From Acidobacteriota bacterium (lineage in GTDB: Bacteria; Acidobacteriota; Blastocatellia; Pyrinomonadales; Pyrinomonadaceae), in contig JAOAPY010000049.1 in NCBI GenBank assembly GCA_025463135.1, forward strand, positions 1 through 64,000: DNA of 64,000 nt. Reading direction: 5' to 3'. Shown one piece after another: positions 26,792 to 35,441 of this stretch (the first letter of the stretch is position 1; each line of letters starts with the position of its first letter). The position numbers and the translations under genes were made by a program. Under the pieces are notes generated by a model. It searched no databases. It was not told the DNA's origin and saw only the letters and a program-made list of their open reading frames with translations.

Positions 26792-28393
26792 TTGCCCACA
26801 ACTAAAATAAAGACTCTGATCATTGCCCTGATAGGCGTCGGCGGCGTCCTTCTGATGCTCGCGGCCACGCGTTATGGCATTGGCGTCTATCCTGATTCAA
26901 CAGTCTATCTTGATGCGGCGCGAAACCTGGCTGCCGGCTCAGGCCTACGCGTCCTCTCAGGACGCACTGGCGAATTGATACCACTCACGCATTATCCCCC
27001 CTTGTATTCCGCGGTTCTTGCCCTAATCGCCGAGGGCGGCACGTCTTTAGTGAGCGCTGCCCGAATTCTCAATGCCACTCTCTTCGGCGGTAACATTATC
27101 CTTACCGGAATAGCAATCTGGTTTTACGCGCGCGACTCATTTTGGCTGCCCGTGATGGGCTCCATTCTGGCGTTAACGGCGGTCGACGTTGCTGGTGGCC
27201 ACTCAATCGCGTTGGCTGAACCGCTTTTTGTTTTTCTCACAATCATTGGGTTGCTTTCTTTGGCGCGATACCTCGAGCGACGGCAGCGTCGTTGGGTGCT
27301 GGCGGCCGCACTGGCGACTGCTTTGAGTCTGCTGACCAGATATGTCGGCGTCACCACTGTGATCACTGGCTGTCTGGTATTACTTGCCGCCGCCGCGCGT
27401 TTGATGCGTGCTGAAACACCGCCGCCATCCGGTCGCAATGGACGGGCTCTGCGCCGCATTTTGCTCGACACACTTCTTTTTGGCGTCATCTCTACTTTGC
27501 CGATCCTTTCGTGGGCCGTTAGCTTCCGATCGGTTTTCTCAAGCGCAGGCGATCGCCAGTTTGCTTTTCATCTGTTTAGCCTGCGGCAGTTTGTCTCAGG
27601 CTCTTCCACTGTTGCCCAATGGTTCCTGCTGGGGAAAGTATCGGGCGGCTTGCGAGTAACGGGGTTTCTGATCCAGATTGTGATCGTCGGTGGTCTGATT
27701 GTTTTTTTGAGACGTGGTGACCGCGTGCCGTTATCTGTGGAGCTTGCCGGCAGGGCCACAATGCTGCCACAGATTCTCGGCGGCTTCATCTTGGTTAATA
27801 TTGTTCTCCTTGTTTTCACTGCCTCGTTCGTTGATGCCGACACGGTGTTCGACAGTCGCAGTCTGCTGCCAGTGCATTTCGCAACGATTATTTTGGGTCT
27901 TGTTGTGGCGCGGGATATCTACGTTCGCTCCCGAGCGCAGCCAGCGCGAATGGCGTTGGTTGTGCTGGCTATGCTGCTCTTGTGTTCGCAGAGTTTGCGG
28001 CTGGCTGGTTGGTTCATAAGGACCAGCAGTGATGGGCAGGGATATGCCAGCCGCACCTGGATTGAATCGGAAACGATAAGGGCGGTCCAACAACAACCAC
28101 CGAATATTCTTATCTATTCGAATGGGTACGATGCCATTCATTACCTCACCGGCCGATCGGCTCGGTTGATTCCGGAGAAAATCGTGCATGGTACAGGGCG
28201 TGTGAATATCAACCATGATAGGGAACTCGACGAGATGAAGAATGACCTCAATGAGCACCGTGGCATGCTGGTCTATTTTCACAACCTGAGCGAGCGTACA
28301 TATCTGCCTTCCGAAGACGAGTTGCGAAGCCGCCTTTCGCCGCAGGTTCGCAACTTGAATGATGGATCGATCTTCGAGATCCTCACAAAGTAA
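26792..28393 (+). CDS. Multi-spanning GT-C-type membrane glycosyltransferase
   Basis: About 533 residues with roughly ten membrane helices. The first loop has YPDSTVYLDAARNLAAGSGL and THYPPLYSAVLAL, where acidic residues follow the first helix as in GT39/ArnT-like transferases that use lipid-linked sugars. The C-terminal 120 residues are soluble (NILIYSNGYDAIHYLTGR). The open frame extends upstream to 26594 through the HGRDARAT repeat, so the true start is uncertain. I place it at a TTG (26792) just after the repeat, where coding character begins. A repeat insertion may have altered its translation signals. Confidence 0.75.
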   Translation: MPTTKIKTLIIALIGVGGVLLMLAATRYGIGVYPDSTVYLDAARNLAAGSGLRVLSGRTGELIPLTHYPPLYSAVLALIAEGGTSLVSAARILNATLFGGNIILTGIAIWFYARDSFWLPVMGSILALTAVDVAGGHSIALAEPLFVFLTIIGLLSLARYLERRQRRWVLAAALATALSLLTRYVGVTTVITGCLVLLAAAARLMRAETPPPSGRNGRALRRILLDTLLFGVISTLPILSWAVSFRSVFSSAGDRQFAFHLFSLRQFVSGSSTVAQWFLLGKVSGGLRVTGFLIQIVIVGGLIVFLRRGDRVPLSVELAGRATMLPQILGGFILVNIVLLVFTASFVDADTVFDSRSLLPVHFATIILGLVVARDIYVRSRAQPARMALVVLAMLLLCSQSLRLAGWFIRTSSDGQGYASRTWIESETIRAVQQQPPNILIYSNGYDAIHYLTGRSARLIPEKIVHGTGRVNINHDRELDEMKNDLNEHRGMLVYFHNLSERTYLPSEDELRSRLSPQVRNLNDGSIFEILTK

Positions 28394-28433
28394 TACTGCT
28401 GTCGGTTAACCCGGGTGGAGGGAATAACAAATC

Positions 28434-29468
28434 ATGACAACTCAATTCACGGCCATGCAAGTGATGTTGACGCTGGCCTTCATAGCCGAAGCCGGTGCGC
28501 TGATCGATAAGAGTGAGTGCGAGTCGGAACGCGAACTAAGCGGGACGATCGCCAAACATCTGAACACCATGGCTCCGGTTAAGGGTAACTGGCAGTTGGT
28601 TTGGGGTCCGTGTATTTACAAGATTCCGCTGATCGCAAAATACAGCGACAACACGGTCTATGTAGTGCAGAACACGAGCGATCGATCTCAATATGTGCTG
28701 GCGCTCAGTGGCACCAATCCTTACGAGATCACTGACTGGGTGTTTGAAGACCTGTTGGTTGGCACTACCGCATCGTGGGCTTATGGAAATCATCCACCAG
28801 GCGCCCGGATTTCAACTTCGGCGGCGCTGAGCTTGTCTATTCTGCAAAACATGAAACCGTGTCAGGGAATCGCCGGTGCGGACACGCGTTTGATCGATTT
28901 TCTCAACAACACAGCGGGCATCTCAAAACTTATGATTACGGGCCACAGCCTGGGTGGCGAGATGTCTACGACCGCTGCGTTGTGGTTGGCGGATACTCAG
29001 GGGCTCTTGTGGGACATGCAGAAACGGGTCCAGGTTTCGTCCTACGGCTACGCGGGACCGACTGCGGGTAACAAAATTTGGGCCGACTATTTTCATCAAA
29101 GGTTGGGAGACAATGCGCACCGCATCTGGAACAACCTGGACGTGGTGCCGCATGCGTGGCAGCTCAGTGATCTAAAGCTTATCCCGAATCTTTATCGTCC
29201 CCAGATTCGCGCGCCTTTTTGGGTAAAGCTGGCGTTGGATGCGGGAGAGTTGGCGGTGCGAGATATAGACTATACGCAGATTGCGGCGGTGGCAGCGGAC
29301 CAGCAGCCGCTAAAAGGTAAGGTCAATACTGCTGCGCCCTGGGACAGTTTTACCGGACAGATGACTTATCAGCACGTTAATGCGTATGCGGAGATACTGA
29401 ACATTCCGGATGTGAAGGTGATAACAGATATGCTGGCGGCGTTTGCGAAGCCGCGAAAGCTGGCTTGA
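28434..29468 (+). CDS. Class-3 lipase family protein
   Basis: 344 residues with ribosome site GGAGGG about 10 nt before the ATG. It has an alpha/beta-hydrolase fold with the nucleophile elbow LMITGHSLGGE, an acid in NNLDVVPHAW (NxDxVP is the usual class-3 context) and a late histidine in MTYQHVNAYAEIL. The oxyanion stretch VLALSGTN precedes it. There is no clear signal peptide. The start MTTQFTAMQVMLTLAF is mildly hydrophobic, so the location is unsure. Lipase-3 proteins hydrolyse acyl esters. Its position inside the glycan locus, 40 bp after the GT-C gene, suggests the same transcript, though a role in glycan work is only inferred. Confidence 0.85.
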   Translation: MTTQFTAMQVMLTLAFIAEAGALIDKSECESERELSGTIAKHLNTMAPVKGNWQLVWGPCIYKIPLIAKYSDNTVYVVQNTSDRSQYVLALSGTNPYEITDWVFEDLLVGTTASWAYGNHPPGARISTSAALSLSILQNMKPCQGIAGADTRLIDFLNNTAGISKLMITGHSLGGEMSTTAALWLADTQGLLWDMQKRVQVSSYGYAGPTAGNKIWADYFHQRLGDNAHRIWNNLDVVPHAWQLSDLKLIPNLYRPQIRAPFWVKLALDAGELAVRDIDYTQIAAVAADQQPLKGKVNTAAPWDSFTGQMTYQHVNAYAEILNIPDVKVITDMLAAFAKPRKLA

Positions 29469-29472
29469 TGAT

Positions 29473-29546
29473 GTGGCACGCGCATCCTGCGCGTGTTGCG
29501 GCGCTGTCGTTCTTCCTTCGAATGACCACGGGCGGGACGCCCGTGC
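29473..29546. repeat. HGRDARAT-type palindromic repeat, copy B
   Basis: Reads GTGGCACGCGCATCCTGCGC then GTGTTGCGG, ending GACCACGGGCGGGACGCCCG. It has the same design as copy A at 26699-26788. It begins five bases after the lipase stop and fills the space to the convergent GT4 gene. Confidence 0.75.
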
Positions 29547-29554
29547 TGAACGCA

Positions 29555-30646
29555 TCACTTCACGATTTGTTCATAAGCCTCGAGATATTCCCGCGTCACC
29601 GCCGCCGCTGAAAACTCTGCCGCAAGTCTCTTGTTATTCGCACGCATCGCCGCTCGTCTCTCTGCATCGCCAAGCAGGTCTCGAATTCTTTCGGCAACGA
29701 GTTCAGGGCTCCTGGGCTCGACCCACAAACAATTGTCCGGTTCTTTCAGATAGTCAGCCGCGGCGCGTATGCGGGTGGTGATAATCGGCAAGCCCGCGGC
29801 AGCGGCATTGAAGATCACCATCGGAAATCCCTCATAGTGGTAAGTGGGAAAGAGCAGCGCAGTGCTGTTGGCATAAAAGCCCACCGTTTCTTGTTCCGGA
29901 ATGTACCCCGGAAATCGAACATGGTCGCGCAGTCCCAAACGGGCCACTTCGTTTTCCGCTTCTAACCGTGCCGGACCGTCACCCACCGCCAATAACATAA
30001 ATTGTTGACCGCGGTCGCGCAGCAAAGCACATGCTCGAATGACGTCCAGTAATCCCTTCGCGGGTATGAAGCGCCCAATGAAGAGTAGCAATGGCAAGCC
30101 TTTTGATAGATCCAACTGCTGGCGGAATTCTTCGCTGGGTTGCTGCTGGTTCCTAGCGACCACATTCTTGATCACAAAAACTTTCTCTTTTATGACGCCG
30201 GCCCGCAGGAAATTCTCGCGCTCTTCCGATGAAAGAAGTCCCACGCCGTCTGCGTGGGATAACACGCGGCGCCGCGCCAGCACGAGCGCCGGATTTTTCG
30301 TCTTCAGCAGGTCGGCGTCAGAGCCGTGAAACTTCAAAAAGATTTTGGCTCTGCCGCTCTTCAGGCGCGGCACGATGGCCGCGTCACGCAGGAGGGCTTT
30401 GGTGTCGAATGAAGTATTTATGTGAACCAGATCGTAGCCGCCGGCGTCAACGCGTTCCTGAAAGCGTCGCCCGGTGCGCATCACTCTGGCAATTCTTTTG
30501 GGCAGGGCCGATTCCGATGCGGAATAGGCGTAGATGTCTTCGTCGACTTTGTGGCCCAGGCGGCGAAGTTCGGCAATGAAGGGTGGTTCGCAGGCGCCTG
30601 GACCACCGCGCGAACCCCTTTCGGGCATGCCGACTAGTATGCGCAC
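29555..30646 (-). CDS. Glycosyltransferase family 4
   Basis: 363 residues, GTG start. GT-B fold: an N-terminal acceptor domain opening MRILVGMPERGSRGGPGACE (the glycine loop near the sugar-donor site) and a C-terminal donor domain with LLLFIGRFIPAKGLLDVIRA, VRFPGYIPEQE and the EX7E-like stretch FPTYHYEGFPMVIFNAAAAG. NTSFDTKALLRD and GSDADLLK belong to the acceptor side. It adds one sugar, probably from a nucleotide sugar, to the lipid-linked glycan on the cytoplasmic face. It is transcribed against its left neighbours. No strong ribosome site is seen. Confidence 0.92.
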   Translation of the reverse strand: MRILVGMPERGSRGGPGACEPPFIAELRRLGHKVDEDIYAYSASESALPKRIARVMRTGRRFQERVDAGGYDLVHINTSFDTKALLRDAAIVPRLKSGRAKIFLKFHGSDADLLKTKNPALVLARRRVLSHADGVGLLSSEERENFLRAGVIKEKVFVIKNVVARNQQQPSEEFRQQLDLSKGLPLLLFIGRFIPAKGLLDVIRACALLRDRGQQFMLLAVGDGPARLEAENEVARLGLRDHVRFPGYIPEQETVGFYANSTALLFPTYHYEGFPMVIFNAAAAGLPIITTRIRAAADYLKEPDNCLWVEPRSPELVAERIRDLLGDAERRAAMRANNKRLAAEFSAAAVTREYLEAYEQIVK

Positions 30647-30712
30647 CGAGATTCGGGGCGGAAGTTGAGGAGAGTGCTTTTGCGACCAGTGGATTTCAAT
30701 TGGTTGCGGGCT

Positions 30713-31080
30713 TCAAGCGAATTTCGAGCACCTTCGCATCAAAGAGACGATAGGTACCTTTACGGTCTGGCCGAGCTTATAGTGACCCAAAGTGATGTCC
30801 TTTTTGCCGGCCAACACCGTCTTCTTGTCTGCTCGTATTTTGGAGTCGTGGTTAACGAACAGCTTAATCGGTTCCACCTCACGCTCGTTAATCACAATGT
30901 AACCTTCATATCGATGCTCCTGGAGGGTAAGATCAGTCCCGGGAAGTGGTCAGCGGCCTTACGATACTCCCGGTCGCGAGCAGGCGTCAACCGAGATTCA
31001 GTCGCAGGCAGAAGTTGTATGGCCCATGCCGGACAGCCAATCGTTAGCAGTTGCTGCCATGTCGCCCTCAGTGCATTATC
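30713..31080 (-). pseudogene. Possible frameshifted relic of a short exported protein
   Basis: On the minus strand one frame (31080 to about 30894, no ATG) reads LLTIGCPAWAIQLLPAT, like a signal peptide, then REYRKAADHFPGLIL. A second frame takes over near 30930 and reads YEGYIVINEREVEPIKLFVN, KTVLAGKKDITLGHYKLGQT and VKVPIVSL down to 30713. The two segments join naturally if one indel is assumed near 30920-30935. I do not recognise the family. The rest of 30647-31150 holds no clear gene. It could also be two chance frames. Confidence 0.3.
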
Positions 31081-31150
31081 TCACTAGTTCGCGCCCAACG
31101 ACGACGATACATTCGATTGAGGCATTTTTTCTCGTAAGACATCGGCAAGC

Positions 31151-31792
31151 ATGTTTCCTAACCTGCGCGAAGACCTGCGACGTTACGGTGGCCCATGGCA
31201 GCGGCTGAAGGCACTTGTGCTTGCGCCGAGAGTCTGGGCCATCGTGGCTTTTCGATTCGGACACTGGGTCCATACTGCTCGATCCGCTGCAATCCTGCGA
31301 CTGCCGTTGAAAATACTTGTTTCGCTAATCGCAGTTTTCATCGAGGTGGCAACGAATATCGATCTACCCCCTCAGGCGGCGATTGGGCCAGGTCTGTTTC
31401 TCCCGCACCCTGGCTATATCGTTGTGGCTTTCAATGTAGTGATCGGAAGGCATTGCACCTTAGCGCAGGGTGTCACCATTGGGCACCGCAGTGGCGGGAG
31501 CATAGGGTCTCTTGCAGGACCGGCAATCGGCGATCGAGTTTACATTGGTCCCGGAGCAGTAATCCTTGGACCAATCAAGATCGGCAGTGATGTTTTGATT
31601 GGAGCGAATGCCGTGGTGACTCGCTCAGTGCCGGATCGCGCGGTCGTCGTCGGTAACCCGGCGCGTGTGATTTCAATGAAAGGTTCGTTCGACCTCATCA
31701 AATACGATGGGATGGACCGTGACGGGCCGCGAGTCGCGGCGTTGGCCGAAGGCTCGCCCAAAACAAATGAGCAAACGATTGCCGAAGATTAG
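31151..31792 (+). CDS. Serine-acetyltransferase-like hexapeptide transferase
   Basis: 213 residues. The N-terminal helical part (MFPNLREDLRRYGGPWQRLK) is followed by a left-handed beta helix of hexapeptide repeats (about 75-175), including IDLPPQAAIGPGLFLPHPGY, VVIGRHCTLAQGVTIGHRSG and VYIGPGAVILGPIKIGSDVL. It ends with the cap VPDRAVVVGNPARVI. The fold and the catalytic His in FLPHPGYIV match the CysE-like serine O-acetyltransferase group as used in capsule loci. A transferase that O-acetylates a sugar of the surface glycan is more likely here than cysteine synthesis, since no CysK is adjacent. The acceptor is unknown. Confidence 0.85.
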   Translation: MFPNLREDLRRYGGPWQRLKALVLAPRVWAIVAFRFGHWVHTARSAAILRLPLKILVSLIAVFIEVATNIDLPPQAAIGPGLFLPHPGYIVVAFNVVIGRHCTLAQGVTIGHRSGGSIGSLAGPAIGDRVYIGPGAVILGPIKIGSDVLIGANAVVTRSVPDRAVVVGNPARVISMKGSFDLIKYDGMDRDGPRVAALAEGSPKTNEQTIAED

Positions 31793-31805
31793 TATCACCG
31801 CCTGC

Positions 31806-32912
31806 TTAGCTCGAGAGTGAAAAGTACAGCTTCAACAACTTCGCGATATGCGTCTCAATACTGTACTGCTTGATGGCCCACACCTTCGCTAGTGAAGCCA
31901 GCCGTGCGCGATACTCGCCGTCACCGGCGAGTTGGATTAACTTCGAAGCCAGATCGTCCGCGTCGCCGGTACGAAAAAGAACTGCGAACTCGCCATCGGC
32001 AGAGACTTCTTTGAGCGGAGTAATGTCGGAGAGGACTGTGGGCACCCCCAGCATCATCGCCTCAATCGCAGAAATGGGTGAACCCTCCCAACGAGAAGAC
32101 AAAACAAAAAGATCCAACGAGATGAGCACATCCGGAATATCCGAGCGCTGGCCCAGAAAATGAACGCGATGGGAAATGTTTTGTTGCCGGCAAAGGCTGA
32201 CGCACTCTTCCATAAGGGCAGGAGCAGTATTACTGCTTCCGACAAAAACAAACTGGGCCCGGGGATCGCGATTGAAAAACTGAGGCAACGCCTGGCAGAC
32301 TGTTAACTGATCTTTTCGCCGGTCCGGGTAAAAGTTAGCCACCATACCGCACAGTATTGCTTCGTCGGCCAATCCCAGCTCGGTACGAAGCCTTCTTCCG
32401 GTGACTACCAATCGTCTCGGATCGACACCATTGTTGATGACAATGAAGTCGGTTCCTACATCAATACCCTGTTCCTTGCCCAGCCAGGCTGCCAATTCTT
32501 TGCCCAGCAGCACGCGCGCGTGCAGGCGTGGAAGGACGAATCTCAGGGCCAGCGTGTTCTTCGCACCGGCATAGACTCCGTGAAGAGTCAGTACCCGCTT
32601 GACCTCGGAGCCACGCGTCGCCAGATGAAGATGCAGGGCTTCGACTGGTTGATGGCTGTGGACCACCTCAATCTTTCGTTCGGCGATGATTTGGCGAAGT
32701 TGAGAAGCGAGGCTGAGGTCTACGGGGAGCCGCCGATTAAGGCGTATGAATTCAACGCCGGAGTGGCGAAAATCGTCCTCCAAATCGCCGCCGCCAGTGG
32801 CGACAAAAGTAAGATCGAGTCCGTTCGCGCCGGCATTGCGGCATAGATCCAGCGCCATGACTTCGGCGCCGCCGCGATTCAATGAATCCAGGATGTGCAG
32901 GACTTTTGGCAA
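31806..32912 (-). CDS. Glycosyltransferase family 4 (start displaced by a repeat)
   Basis: About 368 residues. I place the start at a TTG (32912) because the protein then opens LPKVLHILDSLNRGGAEVMA, the normal GT4 N-terminus. The frame continues to 32972, but those residues are encoded by the CGTTTAGAAAGCG palindrome. The donor domain has ILCGMVANFYPDRRKDQLTV, FVFVGSSNTAP, VHFLGQRSDIPDVLISLDLF and the EX7E region SSRWEGSPISAIEAMMLGVP. It would act on the cytoplasmic face in building the glycan. It is convergent with the hexapeptide transferase (14 bp apart). Confidence 0.9.
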   Translation of the reverse strand: MPKVLHILDSLNRGGAEVMALDLCRNAGANGLDLTFVATGGGDLEDDFRHSGVEFIRLNRRLPVDLSLASQLRQIIAERKIEVVHSHQPVEALHLHLATRGSEVKRVLTLHGVYAGAKNTLALRFVLPRLHARVLLGKELAAWLGKEQGIDVGTDFIVINNGVDPRRLVVTGRRLRTELGLADEAILCGMVANFYPDRRKDQLTVCQALPQFFNRDPRAQFVFVGSSNTAPALMEECVSLCRQQNISHRVHFLGQRSDIPDVLISLDLFVLSSRWEGSPISAIEAMMLGVPTVLSDITPLKEVSADGEFAVLFRTGDADDLASKLIQLAGDGEYRARLASLAKVWAIKQYSIETHIAKLLKLYFSLSS

Positions 32913-32928
32913 GATGTTCTTAACCCAC

Positions 32929-32988
32929 CGTTTAGAAAGCGGCTTGTCCGCCTCCGCAATAGGGGGCCACAAGTGCTCTTTCTAAACG
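32929..32988. repeat. CGTTTAGAAAGCG-family inverted repeat, copy 2
   Basis: Arms 32929-32951 and 32966-32988 (CCACAAGTGCTCTTTCTAAA then CG) form a compact palindrome 17 bp upstream of the GT4 start. It is related to 13698-13792 and 50149-50243. Confidence 0.7.
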
Positions 32989-33106
32989 AATCAGTTATTT
33001 GGGCCCCACCGTTGCGATTTGTAATCAGCTCGCGAATAAAATATAAGGTCATGACTTCTGCTCGGCCAATCCGACAGCTTGCTGATTCGCGCCGTTTGCC
33101 ACTCAG

Positions 33107-34423
33107 ATGAAACAGACTGCTACTCTCGCCCTGTTGGCCGGCACTAACATCCTGGTCATATTGCTGTTTCAGTGGTACGTCATAACACAACTGGGTGTGG
33201 GAATCGAAACGGACGCGTTGTTTGCCGGCATGGCGGTGCCGCAATTGATCCTGACAGTTGTCGGCAGCTCGCTGACACATGTGCTGGTACCGTTGTTGGC
33301 GACCGAAGACGCCGGCACCTTTCGCCAGAACGCCTGGGGATTTTTCCTGGGCATCTCGGCTATCTTCACCGTGCTCGCGTTGGGCCTTTACGTTACTGCC
33401 ACGTTCTGGGTCGCGTGGCTGGTGCCTGGCTTCTCAAAGCCGGCGCAGGCGCTTACTGTCACTCTGACGCGGATTCAACTTGTCAGCATGATCTTTACCG
33501 CCTCTGTCTCGGTCTTGTGGTCGGTCTATCACGCGAAGCAAAAGTTTATTTGGGTCGAGTTGTCAACACTACTTTCCAGTGTGATAGCTCTCGGCCTATT
33601 GATTTGGTTGTTGCCTGCCTACGGAGTAGCGGGCGCGGCACTCTTGATCGTAATGCGCACCGGTCTGCAAGTAGCATGGTTAATGCCGGGCTTGGGTCAC
33701 TGGGAGTGGCCCGATTGGAGTTCGTCCGCAATGCGCGAGGCTTGGCGTCGCATCAGGCCGCTGTTGTTGGGAACGGCTTACTACCGTACGGATCCATTGG
33801 TTGATCGCTACCTGGCATCGATGGCCCCGGCGGGAGGTTTGTCGCTTCTCTATATTGCGCAACAGATTTATGGCGTAGCGAATGTGGTTGCAGAGAAAGC
33901 CATAGCCGCACCCATGGTCCCGCTGCTGGCACGGCAGGCGGGAGCCGCGAAATGGGCTGCGTTCCGTCATGTGTATCGAAGACGATTGCTGGCCATGGGT
34001 GGCTTGACGGTGCTCGGTTACCTGGTCCTGCTGGTCACCGGCGAGCGGATCCTGAACCTGCTGATTGGACACGGCGGCGTTACCGCGAACAACGTTCACC
34101 TGCTTTGGGTGATCATGGTGGCGCTGGTGGGATTCTTCATTGCCGGGGCCATGGGAGTCGTGACTTCCAAAACTTTCTATGCCATGGGGGACACGAGCAC
34201 GCCTACAAGAATGTCGATTGTGACTTACACCCTGTATATTCCGGCAAAGGTGTGGGGCTTTTATCGTTATGGGCTGGTGGGGTTGGCAGTAGTGACCAGT
34301 GCCTATTTATTTTTGAATCTTGTTATTCAGATTCTGCTTTTAGAAGGCTACGTAATTCCCAAACGAGAGCGAAACTCGGATCTTAAAACTCAAAACGAAG
34401 GTCTCCGATCGCAAACGAGATGA
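33107..34423 (+). CDS. MurJ/Wzx-like lipid-linked oligosaccharide flippase
   Basis: 438 residues with about twelve to fourteen membrane helices (MOP/MATE superfamily). The start ILVILLFQWYVITQLGVGIE and TDALFAGMAVPQLILTV match the MviN/MurJ opening, where a conserved ETDAxxAA-like motif lines the cavity; this one has ETDALFAG. Later come RPLLLGTAYYRTDPLVDRYL and AMGDTSTPTRMSIVTYTLYI. It is probably the transporter that turns the finished lipid-linked glycan across the inner membrane, rather than the essential lipid II flippase, because of its position. Its last four bases overlap the next gene (ATGA). Confidence 0.88.
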   Translation: MKQTATLALLAGTNILVILLFQWYVITQLGVGIETDALFAGMAVPQLILTVVGSSLTHVLVPLLATEDAGTFRQNAWGFFLGISAIFTVLALGLYVTATFWVAWLVPGFSKPAQALTVTLTRIQLVSMIFTASVSVLWSVYHAKQKFIWVELSTLLSSVIALGLLIWLLPAYGVAGAALLIVMRTGLQVAWLMPGLGHWEWPDWSSSAMREAWRRIRPLLLGTAYYRTDPLVDRYLASMAPAGGLSLLYIAQQIYGVANVVAEKAIAAPMVPLLARQAGAAKWAAFRHVYRRRLLAMGGLTVLGYLVLLVTGERILNLLIGHGGVTANNVHLLWVIMVALVGFFIAGAMGVVTSKTFYAMGDTSTPTRMSIVTYTLYIPAKVWGFYRYGLVGLAVVTSAYLFLNLVIQILLLEGYVIPKRERNSDLKTQNEGLRSQTR

Positions 34424-35421
34424 TCAAAGTAACGGCGTTGACCGGCAGCAAGCATGATCCTTCGAGCCGCTTTCGCATTAGGCAATTCATAAGACCCCTG
34501 AGTGCGCTTGGAGTCGAGGTCGCCGAATACTGGCCCCTTATCAGTCGTTATAAAATTGAGCCGCTACCATGGCTGGTGACTGCGATGCGCGTCCCCGGGC
34601 TGTTGGCGTCACGCTTCAGCGATATCACGTGGCTGGGTCGCGAGTTGATTTCGGGAAGGAGTTCCTTCGAACGCCTGGCGGGAAGCAAACGCCTATTTGA
34701 CGTTGACGATGCCATCTGGCTTTCTTCCAACAAAGACTTCTCAGCCGAAATCGTCAGAAGCTGCGATGGTGTAATCGCCGGAAACCGTTTTCTGGCAGAG
34801 CATTACGAGCAACTCGGAGCAAAGGTGTGGCTGGTTCCGACTTCGGTGGATACTGAATTGTGGCGACCGAGAACAACACCAATCGAAAATAAATGGACCA
34901 TAGGCTGGAGCGGCTCGTTCGCCAATCTGCAATTCCTTTACCCCATCGAAGACGCGCTGGCGGATTTTCTAGCGCAGAACCCAGACAGTCGTTTGCTAAT
35001 CGTTTGTGATCGTCGCCCGCTATTGAAAAAGCTGCCTGCCGGCAGTTGGGAATTCGTGGCGTGGTCGATTGCAAACGAGATTGAGCTTGTACAGCAAATG
35101 GACGCCGGTCTGATGCCGTTGGCTGGTTCCGAACTCGCGCGTGGTAAGTGTGGATTCAAGATGCTGTCGTACATGTCTTGTGAGATCCCGGTGGTGGTGA
35201 GTCCGGTGGGCGTCAACAACGAAATATTGCAGCGTGGCGAGGTTGGCTTTGCCGCGGGAGTACCGGACGAATGGTTCGCGGCGCTGACAAACTTACACAA
35301 CGACAGGTCGCTTTGCGCTCGGCTGGGGACTAGCGGGAGACAGGTAGTGACAGAGCACTATTCGGTTGCCAGGAGCGCGGTACTGCTGGCTGAAATTTTC
35401 CGCGGTGTCGCAAGGGGCTAA
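34420..35421 (+). CDS. Glycosyltransferase family 4-like, coupled to the flippase
   Basis: 333 residues, overlapping the flippase stop by 4 bp, so translationally coupled. N-terminus MIKVTALTGSKHDPSSRFRI (the glycan-locus GT4 variant that starts with an Arg-rich loop), then KRLFDVDDAIWL and VIAGNRFLAEHY. The donor domain contains WTIGWSGSFANLQFL, LLIVCDRRP and MPLAGSELARGKCGFKMLSY, where GKCGFK sits at the usual donor-phosphate position. SCEIPVVVSPVGVNNEIL completes the nucleotide site. The donor sugar cannot be predicted. Confidence 0.88.
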   Translation: MIKVTALTGSKHDPSSRFRIRQFIRPLSALGVEVAEYWPLISRYKIEPLPWLVTAMRVPGLLASRFSDITWLGRELISGRSSFERLAGSKRLFDVDDAIWLSSNKDFSAEIVRSCDGVIAGNRFLAEHYEQLGAKVWLVPTSVDTELWRPRTTPIENKWTIGWSGSFANLQFLYPIEDALADFLAQNPDSRLLIVCDRRPLLKKLPAGSWEFVAWSIANEIELVQQMDAGLMPLAGSELARGKCGFKMLSYMSCEIPVVVSPVGVNNEILQRGEVGFAAGVPDEWFAALTNLHNDRSLCARLGTSGRQVVTEHYSVARSAVLLAEIFRGVARG

Positions 35422-35441
35422 GGAGCGCCGGTGACTCTCTT

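Noticed and set aside
22062-29468. An antibiotic biosynthesis cluster, considered because of the NodU/CmcH-type carbamoyltransferase
   Set aside because: The neighbours are glycosyltransferases, a flippase and SGNH enzymes; there are no polyketide, peptide or aminocoumarin genes.
30665-31087. A 140-residue plus-strand frame
   Set aside because: The opposite strand gives the more protein-like reading; this frame has no domain or ribosome site.
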